64,000 bases of DNA from Ancistrus triradiatus (taxonomy: Eukaryota; Chordata; Actinopteri; Siluriformes; Loricariidae), in NCBI GenBank assembly GCA_025084515.1, contig JAJAGP010000422.1, positions 62,001 through 126,000 on the forward strand, in the 5' to 3' direction. The translations under genes and the position numbers were made by a program. This document shows, piece after piece, positions 26,941 to 38,455 of this stretch; positions within the stretch are counted from its first letter, which is position 1, and each line of letters starts with the position of its first letter. Under the pieces are notes generated by a model. It was not told the origin of the DNA. It saw only the letters and a list, made by a program, of their open reading frames with translations, and did no database searches.

Positions 26941-27115
26941 CATGTACCCTGTCCATCGCAGGGCAGGGGTCATTGTTGCAGTGCCAGGTGATGAACGTCC
27001 TGTCTAGCCTCCCTTTCCTCTGACACAGCCCAGTCGTGCCTGTGTCAAACCTGACTCAAACCCAGGTCACTGCAGTGGTGGGCTAGCATATTAGACTACT
27101 GCACCACACAAATGC
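26941..27115 (-). repeat. tRNA-like SINE fragment of another type
   Basis: The minus strand contains tRNA-like words: GTGCAGTAGTCTAATATGC as an A-box region and GACCTGGGTTTGAGTCAGG as a B-box region. The body differs from the SINE at 26399. It is assigned by tRNA-like head only. Confidence 0.45.
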
Positions 27116-27395
27116 CTGAACATTACTCTGTGACAAAACAATATTCAGTAATTATTATTTAAAAACACAAAGAACTAACAAAACATATCTATTTATTAAT
27201 CATTATTGATCTATGTTGTTTTAAGACAATAGCTTTAATCTAAGCATTTAATCTAAGACACTTAAGAGTAAATCAGTTTTAACTTGTTCTTGAAGAAAAG
27301 TCTATGAATATTTAACCTAAAATTTTAACCAAAAATGAATGCAAATGAATGCATCTGCTTAACTGAAGCTGTGGTATATAGTAATGAAATATAAA

Positions 27396-27871
27396 TGCAA
27401 CCTCAAAAAAAGTTGGGACAGTATAGAAAATGCAAATGAAAATGTGTGCAGTGTTCCTTACATTTACTTTGACTTATTTAATTGCTGATAGTATAAGCCC
27501 AAAATATTTCATTTTTTGTCTGGTCAACTTCATTTTATTTGTTAATAAACATCCATTCCTGCATTTCAGGCCAGTGACATATTCCAAAACATGCTGGGAC
27601 AGGGACAATTTAGGGCTAGTAATGAGGTAAAAAAAAAAAAACAACACTAAATAATAAGTCTTGGAATTTCTTGGAATTTGTTACAGGTCTGAAATGTAGG
27701 AATGGATGTTTATTAACAAATAAAATGAAGTCGACCAGACAAAACCTGAAATATCTTGGGCTCATACTACCTGCAATTAAATAAAAGTCAAAGTAAATAA
27801 AAGAAAAACTGCATATCTTCTTTGTATTTTCCATATCATCCCAGTTTTTTTCAGATTTAGGGTTGTATTTA
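27396..27871. repeat. Foldback element with long inverted arms
   Basis: The left arm (about 27396-27600) and right arm (about 27660-27871) are inverted copies of each other. Translated in opposite directions, both arms give nearly the same peptide (FVNKHPFLHFRPVT), which shows the symmetry directly. The outer ends resemble a fish repeat starting ACAACC...AAAAAGTTGGGAC. An A-rich loop lies between the arms. It is non-autonomous and the open frames are not genes. Confidence 0.8.
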
Positions 27872-28381
27872 ATTACTGATACTTCATCACTGCACACGCA
27901 GATTAAACAAAATATTTCTACTTCATTCGAATAGAATTTTTTTCTAATGACTGATTTTTATTTCACTACATTTTGAAAGGAAAATACAGCAATATTTTAC
28001 TAAGATAAATACGTCCAGAGCCCTCCATTACTTTCCCCACTGTAAACAGCTGAGACTCAGCTGAGAAACAAGTGATCAACTGCATATCCTCCTTCTTCAA
28101 CCTGGTTACAGTGGCCATGACAAATAAGTCTACATACATGTGCTTTCAGTACATTTGTGGCAATTTTTTTGAGGATTCAATTTGGCCTTCCACTTTCACT
28201 GGCACTGCAGAAGTAACACTGAGTTATGGGACAGCTCACTCAATATCAAAGTTTCTGTAAGATATTCTGCTAGCTCTTCAAGTACTTGTGTGGACAAAGG
28301 CCATCCATTGGCATATTATTTACTAAAGTATTTTCCATTCAAGGTATGAAAGATTCATTGTACCATATGAAATGTTAACTG
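27872..28381. other. Non-coding DNA, no recognisable feature
   Basis: Spacer between a foldback element and a Tc1 element. Nothing was identified. Confidence 0.4.
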
Positions 28382-29940
28382 CAGTGGTGCTTGAAAGTTT
28401 GTGAACCCTTTAGAATTTTCTATATTTCTGCATAAGTATTACCTAAAACATCATCAGATTTTCACAGAAGTTCTAAAGGTAGATAAAGAGAACTCAGTTA
28501 AACAAATGAAAAATATTATACTTGGTAATTTATTTACTGAGGAAAATTATCCAATATTACATATTAGTTAGTGGCAAAAGTATGTGAACGTCCAGGATTA
28601 GCAGGTAATTTGAAGATGAAATTAGAGTCAGGTGTTTTCAATCAATGTGATGACAATAAGGTGTGAGTGGGCAGCCTGTTTTATTTAAAGAACAGGGATC
28701 TAGCAAAGTCTGCTCTTCACAACACACATTTGTGGAAGTGTATTATGGCACAAACAAAGGAAATTGCAAAACAATCTCTAAAGAGTTTGGACTCCACCAA
28801 TCCACAGTCAGACAGATTGTGTACAAATGGAGGAAATTCAAGACCATTGTTACCCTCCCCAGGAGTGGTCGACCAGCAAAGATCACTCCAAGAGCAAGGT
28901 GTGAAATAGTTGGCAAGGTCACAAAGGACCCCAGGGTAACTTCTAGGCAACTGAAGGCCTCTCTCACATTGGCTTATGTTAATGTTCATGAGTCCACCAT
29001 CAGAAGAACACTGAACAACAATGGTGTGCATGGCAGGGTTGCAAGGAGAAAGCCTCTGCTCTCCAAAAAGAACATTACTGCTCATCTGCAATTTGCTAAA
29101 AAGAATCCACGTGGACAAGCCGAAGGCTATTGGAAGAATTGTTTTGTGGGACGGATGAGACCAAAATATTCGAAAAAAACTTTTTAGTTTAAAAGGAAAA
29201 GTGTTACGTTTGGTGGAGGAAAGCAAAAAACACGCATATCCAGCATAAAAGAAACCTTATCCATCTTGTGTGAAAAACCCCCATGGTGGTTGGTAGGCAG
29301 TTTAGAATCATGATTTGGACCTGTTTTGCTGCATCTGGGCCAGGACGGCTTGCCATCATTGATGGAACAATGAATTCTGAATTATATCAGAGAATTCTAA
29401 AGGAAAATGTCAGGACATCTGTCCATGAACTGAATCTCAAGAGAAGGTGGGTCATGCAGCAAGACAACGACCCTAAGCACACAAGTCATTCTACCAAAGA
29501 ATGGTTAAAGAAGAATAAAGGTAATGTGTTGGAATGGCCAAGTCAAAGTCCTGACCTTAATCCAATCAAAATGTTGTGGAAGGACCTGAAGTGAGCAGTT
29601 AATGTGAGGAAACCCACCAACATCCCAGAGCTGAAGCTGTTCTGTACGGAGGAATGGGCTAAAATTCCTCCAAGTCGGTGTGCAGGACTGATCAACAGTT
29701 ACAGGAAACATTTAGTTGCAGTTATTGCTGCACAAGGAGGTCTCACTAATATGTAATATTGGATCATTGTCCTAAATAAATAAATGACCAAGTATAATAT
29801 TTTTGTATTATTTGTTTAACTAGGTTCTCTTTATCTACTTTTAGGACTTGTGTGAAAATCTCATGATGCTTTAGGTCATATCTATGCAGAAATGTAGAAA
29901 ATTCTAACTCACAAACTTCACAAACTTTCAAGCACCACTA
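28382..29940 (+). mobile_element. Tc1-like transposon, family Q copy 1 (inactive)
   Basis: This 1559-bp element has inverted ends of roughly 180 bp. The left end is CAGTGGTGCTTGAAAG and the right end is CTTTCAAGCACCACTA followed by TA. The left flanking TA is no longer intact. A second copy, rearranged, is at 34102-36420 and a lone end is at 37467. Confidence 0.92.
28745..29756 (+). pseudogene. Broken Tc1 transposase of the 28382 element
   Basis: The start is MAQTKEI at 28745. A deletion of about 50 bases relative to the 34.1-kb copy (which reads MAQTKEISEDLRKRVVDAHQ) removes part of the first helix-turn-helix and shifts the frame. The rest of the DNA-binding domain is readable (ISKEFGLHQSTVRQIVYKW, GRPAKITPRARCEIV). 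The first Asp region is garbled (FVGRMRP in place of the usual LWTDETK). The second Asp is present (MQQDNDPKHTSHS). The catalytic Glu is replaced by Lys in PDLNPIKMLWKDLK. It cannot encode an active enzyme. Confidence 0.9.
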
Positions 29941-29968
29941 TACATATATCTATATATATACAAAAAAA

Positions 29969-30008
<40 letters not shown>

Positions 30009-30095
30009 TTTTTTGCTATGTGGTTTACATTCTGTAAAATGATCTTGGGTCTGAGAAAGGCGCTATATAGATTAAACTGATAATAATCATGATAA
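29941..30095. repeat. (AT)n tract and SINE-like tail
   Basis: A pure AT run spans 29973-30004 and is flanked by mirrored words (aaaaaaatac and gtatttttttg) that can form a hairpin. The word aaaggcgctatatagatta near 30057 resembles the tail word aaagcgctatataaata of the repeat near 54.1 kb. Confidence 0.55.
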
Positions 30096-31493
30096 TGATG
30101 TCATCACATAGCTGCAATGAAATAATGTAGAACACTCAGAAAATAGCACTTCATTATGAATACTCAGAAAAGTTGGTAACAACACCTGTCATTTAGCATC
30201 TGACTGAACTTCAATCATTGTATATTTAACCACATTATAAGTTAAACATAAATAGAGGATATTATTTGGAGATGACCACGTTCTCCCCTGGCTCGATCAC
30301 CTCCTTCAAGCTTTACTTTAACACCAGAGTTTATTCCTCTCAGCTGTCTCGAGGCCAACACCTGGGTCTCCTCTCAAAGCACTCTCTTCCTGACAGCCAG
30401 TGTACAACTTCTCCCTTTGGCCCAGGCACATCTGGTAGGAGCTCACAACTCCAGCAGTGCTTTCATGCATATATCCATCATCAACTCTCAGACATTAGCT
30501 CGCACACCACACTTACAAAAAGGACAACTAAAGTTTCTCTTGCAGGCGACAGTCTTGGCAGTCCCAGAAACAGAAACTGCTGCGTAACTGAAATCAGTGT
30601 CAGCTGAATTAGACAATGATATGATAATCTTGTATAATTTAGATGAAAGACAGCAAGCAAACCCAAAGGTACTTGCACATGCTGAATATGTTTTAATGTG
30701 TCTTTGTCTAAACCCAAATACAGTCAACAATATGCAGAGAGGAGCCAAAACATTGTAACCACTAACAACGTTTAGCTAGGTATCACATCCCAAATTGATG
30801 TATACATGAATGCCCACATCCAGGGTGTGCCAGTGGAACATTCCCTATGGACAAAACTTTGTCACTTTTCATGGTTTGTCCATCCTCATAACACTGTTGC
30901 CCCCGGACCAAACCACATGCTTTGCCATTTTGGATATGCTCTGTCACATTTATCTATCCACAACAATGTGACTCTTTGCAAACTCAGGCCATTACATCTG
31001 CCCATTTTTCCCACAGCCAACACATAAAATACAAGAGCTGACTGTTCATTCTCCGGCTAATATATCTCAGATCCTGACATGTGCAGATGTAATGAGACAA
31101 TCAACATTTTTTGCTGTCTCATTTGTGGGTGGTCATTTTTTCCCATTGGTATACATCCTCTGTAGGAAGAGCAGAGGACACTCCACCTGCTGTTTGAATC
31201 CAGCTTGAGTATAGTACAATGTAGGAACTCAAAAAATAAGTGTGTACTGACCTTTTATATATAACTGTTGCTTCTCTGAACACCAGAACGACGTTTCGCA
31301 ACACCACGATCATTTTCAGCTGCACACCATATGGTGTTGCTTCTCCAAACTTGTACAAGAGTGTACATGGTTATGCTTGAGTACATTTCCAATGACCCCA
31401 TGAAAGTGTCTTGATTGTCATTTGTTGCAGTTGGATGAAGACAAACTCCAGTAATTTTCACTTTAAAGCTATTAGGAAATCATGGAGAACCCA
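30096..31493. other. Non-coding DNA, unassigned
   Basis: An open frame at 30266-30607 gives a serine/threonine-rich peptide with no recognisable domain and is probably chance. The words gccaaaacattgtaaccact near 30743 resemble a terminal repeat of the Tc1-like family at 62.86 kb. Confidence 0.4.
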
Positions 31494-33035
31494 CAGTGGG
31501 GCAAAAAAGTATTTAGTCATCCCCTGATTGTGCATGTTCTCCTACTTAGAAAGACGAGAGAGGTTTGTAATTTTCATCATAGGTACACTTCAACTATGAG
31601 AGAGAAAATGACTAAAAAAATCCAGGAAATCACATTGTAGGATTTTCTAAAAAATTAATTGTAAGTCATGGTGGAAAATAAGTATTTGGTCACCCACAAA
31701 AAAGCAAGATTAAGGCTCTCTCAGACCTGTAACTTCTTCTTTAATAAGCTCTTCTGTCCTCCAATCGTTACCTGAATTAATGGCACCTGTTTGACCTCGT
31801 TATCTGTATAAAAGACACCTGTCCACAGCCTCAAACAGTCATACTCCAAACTCAACCATGACCAAGACCAAAGAGCTGTCGAAGGACACCAGGAAGAAAA
31901 TTGTAGACCTGCAGCAGGCTGGGAAGAGTGAATCTACAATAGGCAAGCAGGTTGGTGTGAATAAATCAACTGTGGGAGCAATTGTAAAACATACAAGACC
32001 ATTGATAATAACCTTTAATCTGGGGCACCACGCAAGATCTCATCTTGTGGGGTCAAAATGATTATAAGAACGGTGAGCAAAAATCCTAGAACTACATGGA
32101 GGGACCTGATGAATGACCTGCAGAGAGCTGGGACCAAAGTAACAAAGGCAACCATCAGTAATACACTTCGCCGAGAGGGACTCAGATTCCTGGCAGTTGC
32201 CAGGCATGTTCCCCTGCTTAAGCCAGTACACTGTCCAGGCCCGTCTGAAGTTTGCCAGAGAGCATATGGATGATCCAGGAAGAGGATTGGGGAGAATATC
32301 ATGTGGTCAGATGAAACCAAAATAGAACTTTTTGGTAAAAGCTCAGCTCGCCGTGTTTGGAGGAAGAAGAATGTTGAGTTGCACCATACCTACTGTGAAG
32401 CATGGGGGTGGAAACATCATGCTTTGGGGCTGTTTTTCTGCAAAGGCGACTGGACGACTGATCCATGTTAAGGGAAGAATGAACGGGGCCATGTATCGTG
32501 AGATTTTAAGACAAAACCTCCTTCCATCAGTGAGAGCATTGAAGATGGAACGTGGCTGGGTCTTTCAGCATGACAATGATCCCAAACACACCGCTCGGGC
32601 AACGAAGGAGTGGCTCCGTAAAAAGCATTTCAAGGTCCTGGAGTGGCCTAGCCAGTCTCCAGACCTCAACCCCATAGAAAATTTGTGGAGGGAGTTGGAA
32701 GTCTGTGTTGCCCCATGGTGGAGATCTGCATGGAGGAATGGGCCAAAATACCAGCTACAGCGTGTGCAAACATGGTGAAAACTTACAGGAAACGTTTGAC
32801 CACTGTCATTGCCAACAAAGGTTAAGTATTGAGTTGAACCAAATTCATTGACCAAATACTTATTTTCCACCATAATTTACAATTAAATTCTTTAAAAATC
32901 TTATGTGATTTCCCGGATGTATTTTCTCATTTTGTCTCTTATAGTTGAAGTGTACCTATGATGAAAATTACAGACCTCTCTCTTCTAGGAGAAGTAGGAG
33001 AACTTGCAGAATCAGTGGCTGACTGTGCCCCACTG
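31494..33035 (+). mobile_element. Tc1-like transposon, family P copy 2 (inactive)
   Basis: A 1542-bp element with ends CAGTGGGGCAAAAAAG and TGTGCCCCACTG, followed by TA at 33036. The left flank reads CA rather than TA. Its length and terminal repeats match the copies at 12908 and 60458. Confidence 0.92.
31858..32825 (+). pseudogene. Broken Tc1 transposase of the 31494 element
   Basis: The gene starts MTKTKELSKDTRKKIVDLQQ and keeps the first helix-turn-helix, but frameshifts occur after VNKSTVGAIV and again near 32.2 kb. The first catalytic Asp (WSDETK, near 32.30 kb) survives in a different frame from its neighbours. The second Asp (FQHDNDPKHTARA) and the Glu (PDLNPIENLWREL) are both intact in the segment 32332-32778. 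This copy keeps all three catalytic residues but not one reading frame. Confidence 0.9.
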
Positions 33036-34101
33036 TACAAATGGGTTAGAATGAATAGAAGGTAATTTTTTCTTCATTTGCAAGGTTTCTTCTATCTACA
33101 ACCTTCTCTCTACGTAGTGAATAAGCAGTAAATAAAATCAGCATTAAAAGGAGAATTTTTTTTGTACCACAAACAAACATATAAAGTATATAATTATGAA
33201 TGCAATATAACTGATTTATGATCTGTTGGGGCAAATAATGATAGTGCTGATGAACCCTTCCAGATTGTACAAGGCTGTGTTGAGAAAAATGAGAAAATAA
33301 GGAAAAAGATACATTTTCTGGCTAACTAAAATGTTAGCGAAACAGGAAGAAGTATAAAAGTACATGCTACAAACTGTACTTAAAATGAAAAAGTAAAGGT
33401 ATTTATTTGAAAAGCTTTTCTAACTCAATTTTTGAATCATGATGTCTTTTATTGAGGGCAAGAGGTAAACATCCATGACATAATGGTTTTTATAAATCTT
33501 GCTAAATTGCTCCTAACTAGACATGCCAACAGTCAGTAATGGAGTATATCATGATATTTAACCCAAACAATAGAACTCTATGAAGCACTGTGATTGCATT
33601 TTAGTCACACAAACTGCAGATTCACAAATTTTTAGAGCTGTTTTATTTTTTAAACATTTAAACACTCCACTATATTACTTAGTTTAATAAATACTTGCAA
33701 AATATTTAAAAATATTCTATAGTGTTTTTTATCTACCTCTTATATTCATCACAGAAATAGAATAAACCGTCCCATGGACATTGATGATTAAAAATAGTGT
33801 AATTGTATACAATTATTTTGGGGGGTAGATAGCATTATGCTGAATACTAAAACATGTTAGAAAGGCTATAGAAGTTTTATACTTTCCGACTGACCGACCC
33901 CCACATAGCGTGCAACCCTGCACAAATGCTTGGGCATACTTGACCTGCTTCTGTTTAAAAAATTGAGTCAGATTAAGTGCAGTAACAATGTATTTGTATT
34001 TGTACTTTATTACTTACCATCTCTGTTTACCTCTATGTGCTTTTTGAGGTTTAAAGGGGAGATCTTAATAGCTAATGTTTCTGTTGATTGGGTTAGGCAT
34101 A
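33036..34101. other. Non-coding DNA, no recognisable feature
   Basis: AT-rich spacer between two Tc1 elements. Nothing was identified. Confidence 0.4.
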
Positions 34102-34222
34102 CAGTGGTGCCTGAAAGTTTGAGAACCCTTTAGAATGTTCTTTATTTTTGCATAAATATGACCTAAAGCATCATCAGATTTTCACACAAGTCCTGAAAGT
34201 AGATAAAGAGAACCCAGTTAAC

Positions 34223-34737
34223 ACTATGCTACAGTAATTGAACGACCACTATCAAATTTAAACACTGGTTATTTTAGGTTTTACATATAGCACAATGATC
34301 ATTCAGGGCTCAAATTGAAGTAAACACTTGGGCCAACATATTTATTCACCTCCAGTCTTCTATTTTCATCATTTAGGTTACATTTGGGAAGATTAAATGC
34401 AAAACAAATGGCAAAAATCAAAAAACGCCTTTAATTTTTTGAGATTACAATTTGTGTGTGGATGCTGGTGATTGAACATTTTCCATGCTGCACATTTTCT
34501 GTTTCAGCAGGGACTTTTGAAGCTAAATCCAAAATTTGGAACAGATACAACAAAGTGTTCAAGAGTTACACAGGTTTTTATCAAGGGTCATCATTCGTCT
34601 CAAAATTTGCCACAACCTCTAAAAATACAAATAAAAAGAAGCCTGTCACTATAAATCAAGTGGTTGCAAGTTTTTTTATGTCTTTTGTAATAGAACAAAC
34701 AAATATTAGTCACAATTCAGTGTTATTTGGTTTTTAA
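34223..34737. other. 515-bp insertion of unknown origin inside a Tc1 terminal repeat
   Basis: The terminal repeat is continuous up to about 34222 (cccagttaac) and resumes at 34738 (caaatgagacaaa). The DNA between has no counterpart in other family copies. It has no evident terminal repeats or poly-A tail. A 93-codon plus-strand frame runs through its right part without a recognisable domain. Confidence 0.55.
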
Positions 34738-34829
34738 ACAAATGAGACAAAAATATTATACTTGGTCATTTATTTATTGAGGAAAATGATCCAATATTAC
34801 ATATTAGTGAGTGGCAAAAGTATGTGAAC

Positions 34830-35817
34830 CTTTGCTTTCAGTGTCTGGTGTGACCCCCTGTACAGCAATAACTGCAACTAAACGTTTCCTGTAACTGTTG
34901 GTCAGTCCTGCACACCGGCGCTTGGAGGGAATTTTAGCCCATTCCTCCGTACAGAAACAGCCTCAAACTCTGGGGGGGTGTTGGGTGGGGTTTTCCTCAC
35001 ATTAGCTGCTCACTTCAGGGTCCTTCCACAACATTTAGACTGGATTAAGGTCAGGACTTTGACTTGGCCAATCCAAAACATGAACTTTATTCTTCTTTAA
35101 CCATTTTTGGTAGAACGACTTGTGTGCTTAGGGTCGTTGTCTTGCTGCATGACCCACCTTCTCTTGAGATTCAGTTCATGGACAGATGTCCTGACATTTT
35201 CCTTTAGAATTCTCTGATATAACTAATATAATTAATTGTCCCATCAATGATGGCAAGTCGTCTTGACCCAGATGCAGCAAAACAGGTCCAAACCATGATA
35301 CTACCACCACCATGTTTCACAGATGGGATAAGGTTCTTATGCTGGAATGCAGTGTTTTCCTTTCTCCAAACATAACGCTTGTCTTTTAAACCAAAAAGTT
35401 CTATTTTGGTCTCATCCGTCCACAAAACATTCTTCCAGTAGCCTTCTGGCTTGTTCACGTGATCTTTAACAAACTGCAGATGAGCAGCAATGTTCTTTTT
35501 GAAGAGCAGTGGCTTTCTCCTTGAACATTAACATTAGCCAATGTGAGAGAGGCCTTCAGTTGCTTAGAAGTTACTCTGGTGTCCTTTGTGACCTTGCTAA
35601 CTATTACACACCTTGCTCTTGGAGTGACGTTTGTTGGTCGACCACTCCTGGGGAGGGTAACAATGGTCTTGAATTTCCTCCATTTGTACACAATCTGTCT
35701 GACTGTAGATTGGTGGAGTCCAAACTCTTTAGAGATGGTTTTGTGACCTTTTCCAGGTTGATGAGCATCAACAACTCTTTTTCTGAGGTCCTCAGAAATC
35801 TCCTTTGTTTGTGCCAT
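34830..35817 (-). pseudogene. Broken Tc1 transposase of the composite element
   Basis: It starts MAQTKEISEDLRKRVV at 35817 with both DNA-binding segments readable (KTISKEFGLHQSTVRQIV, then GRPTNVTPRARCVIVSKV). A deletion of about 55 bases near 35.52 kb, relative to the 28.4-kb copy, removes the segment after LTLANVNV and shifts the frame. The first Asp is intact (LWTDETKIELFG, near 35.42 kb). The distal half is frameshifted. Confidence 0.88.
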
Positions 35818-36420
35818 GATACACTTCCACAAACGGGTGTTGTGAAAAGCAGACTTTGATAGATCCCTGTACTTTAAATAAAACAGGGTGCCCACTCACA
35901 CCTGATTGTCACCCCATTGATTGAAAACACCTGACTCTAATTTCACCTTCAAATTAACTGCTAATCATAGAGGTTAAAATACTTTTGCCACTCACTAATA
36001 TGTAATATTGGATACTTTTCCTCAACAAATAAGTGACAAAGTATAATATTTTTGTCTCATTTCTTCAACTTGAGTTGAAGCTGTTCTGTACGGAGGAATG
36101 GGCTAAAATTCCTCTAAGCCGGTGTGCAGGACTGATCAACAGTTACAGGAAACGTTTAGTTGCTGTTATTGCTGCACAGGTGGGTCTCACCAGACACTGA
36201 AAGCAAAGGTTCACATACTTTTGCCACTCACTAATATGTAATATTGGATCATTTCCCTCAATAAATAAATGACCAAGTATAATATTTTTTTCTCATTTGT
36301 TTAACCGGGTTCTCTTTATTTACTTTCAGGACTTGTGTGAAAATCTGATGATGCTTTAGGTCATATTTATGCAAAAATATAGAACATTCTAAAGGGTTCT
36401 CAAACTTTCAGGCACCACTG

Positions 36421-37466
36421 TACATGAATGATGCAACTGCTGACCAGTGGTGGGTAGATTAGTCATAAACTTCTCATAGGTTCTCAATGTGTCACTTTAA
36501 AATGGATAAAGTAAAAGTAAAATCCATTCAAATAACTATTGAGTAAGTATCAAGAGAAACAGCATCTACTACTCAAATAGAAATGTAACTCTTTACACTG
36601 GGACAGATTTTAGTTCATCAGTAAAAGGACATTATGCACATAATGACAGCAGTTATAGTTATCTTATACTATGTCAGGCAATCTCTTTTCAAATGAATGC
36701 TATTTAATTAGTAAATGACTACCACAGTATATCAGTAATTGATAATTGATTACCCTATATTTTATCATTTGTTCTGCCAGAGACTGAACAAACAGCAGCA
36801 GCACTGTATTGTGCGGTACATAAAGTGACCTTTCACTTTCTTTAACAAAGAAATCATGTTTTATTAAAAGCTTAATTGTTCTAGATTTGTTTGCCTTTAC
36901 CCTTAGCAGTCTGTCAGGAAGCTTTACTTCATAAATTGATTCAAGTAGACTCCTTTTCACTATGTATGACCTTGGCGATTGTAACAGAGAAAAAGCTGAT
37001 TTTTGTCTTTCAACATTACTTCTGTACAGGTAAAGGAAGAAAAAGTGTTTTAACTAAAGTACCTTGTTAAACACTGTAGTTAAACACTGTCCACTTTATT
37101 AAGGTCATTCCCCTTATTGTTCCATCTTGTAGATCAGAGAAAGTCAGAGACAATAGCTAATCTGTTGCTGCTGTTTGCAGTTGTTGCTATTAGTGTTTTT
37201 CATCCTCTAATCCTTCATTAGCGCCTACAGGATGCTGGTGGCTGGACATTTTTGGCTGGTGAGTAATTTGCAGTCCAGCAGTGACACTGCTTAGCCAGCA
37301 GCACTGTTGGGCCTGATCCAGTTACACCAGTAAAGTACATCACAGACGCATCGAACACCCTCTAGGTATTTATAGCCCGATCATCTTTGTGCAACACCAT
37401 TAGCCTGAGTTGACTATCACCTTAAACATGCCTTGTGATTATCTTTTTGTTCGGAGAGTGTATGTA
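36421..37466. other. Non-coding DNA, no recognisable feature
   Basis: Nothing was identified between the composite Tc1 and the lone Tc1 end. Confidence 0.4.
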
Positions 37467-37603
37467 CAGTGGTGCTTGAAAGTTTGTGAACCCTTTAGAA
37501 TTTTCTATATTTCTGCATAAATCTGACCTAAAACCATCATATTTTCACACAAGTCCTAAAAGTAGATAAAGAGAACCCAGTTAACCAAATGAGACAAAAA
37601 TAT
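37467..37603 (+). repeat. Solitary family Q Tc1 terminal repeat
   Basis: The end CAGTGGTGCTTGAAAG, preceded by TA, continues along the family terminal repeat through gagaacccagttaac and aaatgagacaaaaatatta, then breaks off. No partner end is seen nearby. Confidence 0.85.
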
Positions 37604-37655
37604 TAATATGTAATATACATATACATATCAGTGTATATGTATATTTACTATATTT

Positions 37656-38455
37656 GAGTCATTCCACTGAATGGATGCCATTTGCTTTGTTGTAACTTAA
37701 AAATGAAACTTAATTTCTATAGATATTCAACACTGAATCTAACAGCACACGGATTTAGCTATTCATAATGAATATTGATCAATCTCAGGCAACTTCATTT
37801 TATTTTTACAAGGTTTGTCCTCTTTCTGTTACCTGGTCCTGTTACTTTTTATATGAGTAACAGGACTGGTTTTCAGCACAGAATTAGCAAATACACAAAA
37901 TGTAACCACATGGTGTCCATAGTAATAACATTATGACACTGAACATATTCTAAGGATTTATCAAAAATGTGTATTATTACAATAAACAAATAACATCTAA
38001 AAATATTTCAGGTAACAGAATAGTAAGTTGAGATTGACATTCTCAGTCATTGTTACAATATCATCAAAGATACAGGGAAATTAGGTGGAACCTACTTTTG
38101 GTCTTCCCATGCTCTTCAGAAAATCCAGATGATACAACTCCCTGTTGAACATGGGACTTGTGGTATGTTCCATAATTTCTAGAAGTGGGAATATGTTAGG
38201 GTAACAAGACTGAGTGAAAACCTGGGGACAAGACTGAAATATGTAATTTGAAGTACAATTGTTAAGGATTACTTATATATTATTATATTATCACATATTA
38301 TATTCTTATAAAAATATTTAAGGCATAGATGGGATATGGAGTGACAGAACAATGGAAGAAGAACGATTTCTGAAGGATTTTAATTATTATATGTCATTAT
38401 CTAGTAAGGAAGCGTCAGTGTTCTAGGTCGTTTTTAGTAATGTTGTGAATGATAT
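37656..38455 (+). repeat. Unclassified dispersed repeat, copy B
   Basis: It matches 5720-6436 in the same orientation from gagtcattcc to the end word aatgatat. It carries about 80 extra bases, mostly an insertion near 38085-38160. The boundaries are set by where similarity to copy A starts and stops. No coding sequence is seen. Confidence 0.75.

Larger units (their letters stand above)
34102..36420 (-). mobile_element. Composite Tc1-like element, family Q copy 2, with two 3' ends
   Basis: Bounded by TA on both sides, with outer ends CAGTGGTGCCTGAAAG and CTTTCAGGCACCACTG that share private variants and are nearly identical. The core (about 34738-36070) is a minus-strand family Q element. Its outer 5' end is replaced by a plus-strand copy of the transposase C terminus plus 3' end (36072-36420). 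The result is inverted arms of about 350 bp. The left arm is interrupted by 515 bp of unrelated DNA (34223-34737). Confidence 0.85.

Noticed and set aside
27430..27897. Two similar open frames on opposite strands, first suspected to be a small gene pair
   Set aside because: The similarity is explained by the inverted arms of a foldback element.
30266..30607. 113-codon plus-strand open frame
   Set aside because: No recognisable domain, no splice or promoter context, and the length is possible by chance in 64 kb.
31494..32825. Potentially active Tc1 because all three catalytic residues are present
   Set aside because: At least two frameshifts separate the DNA-binding and catalytic parts.
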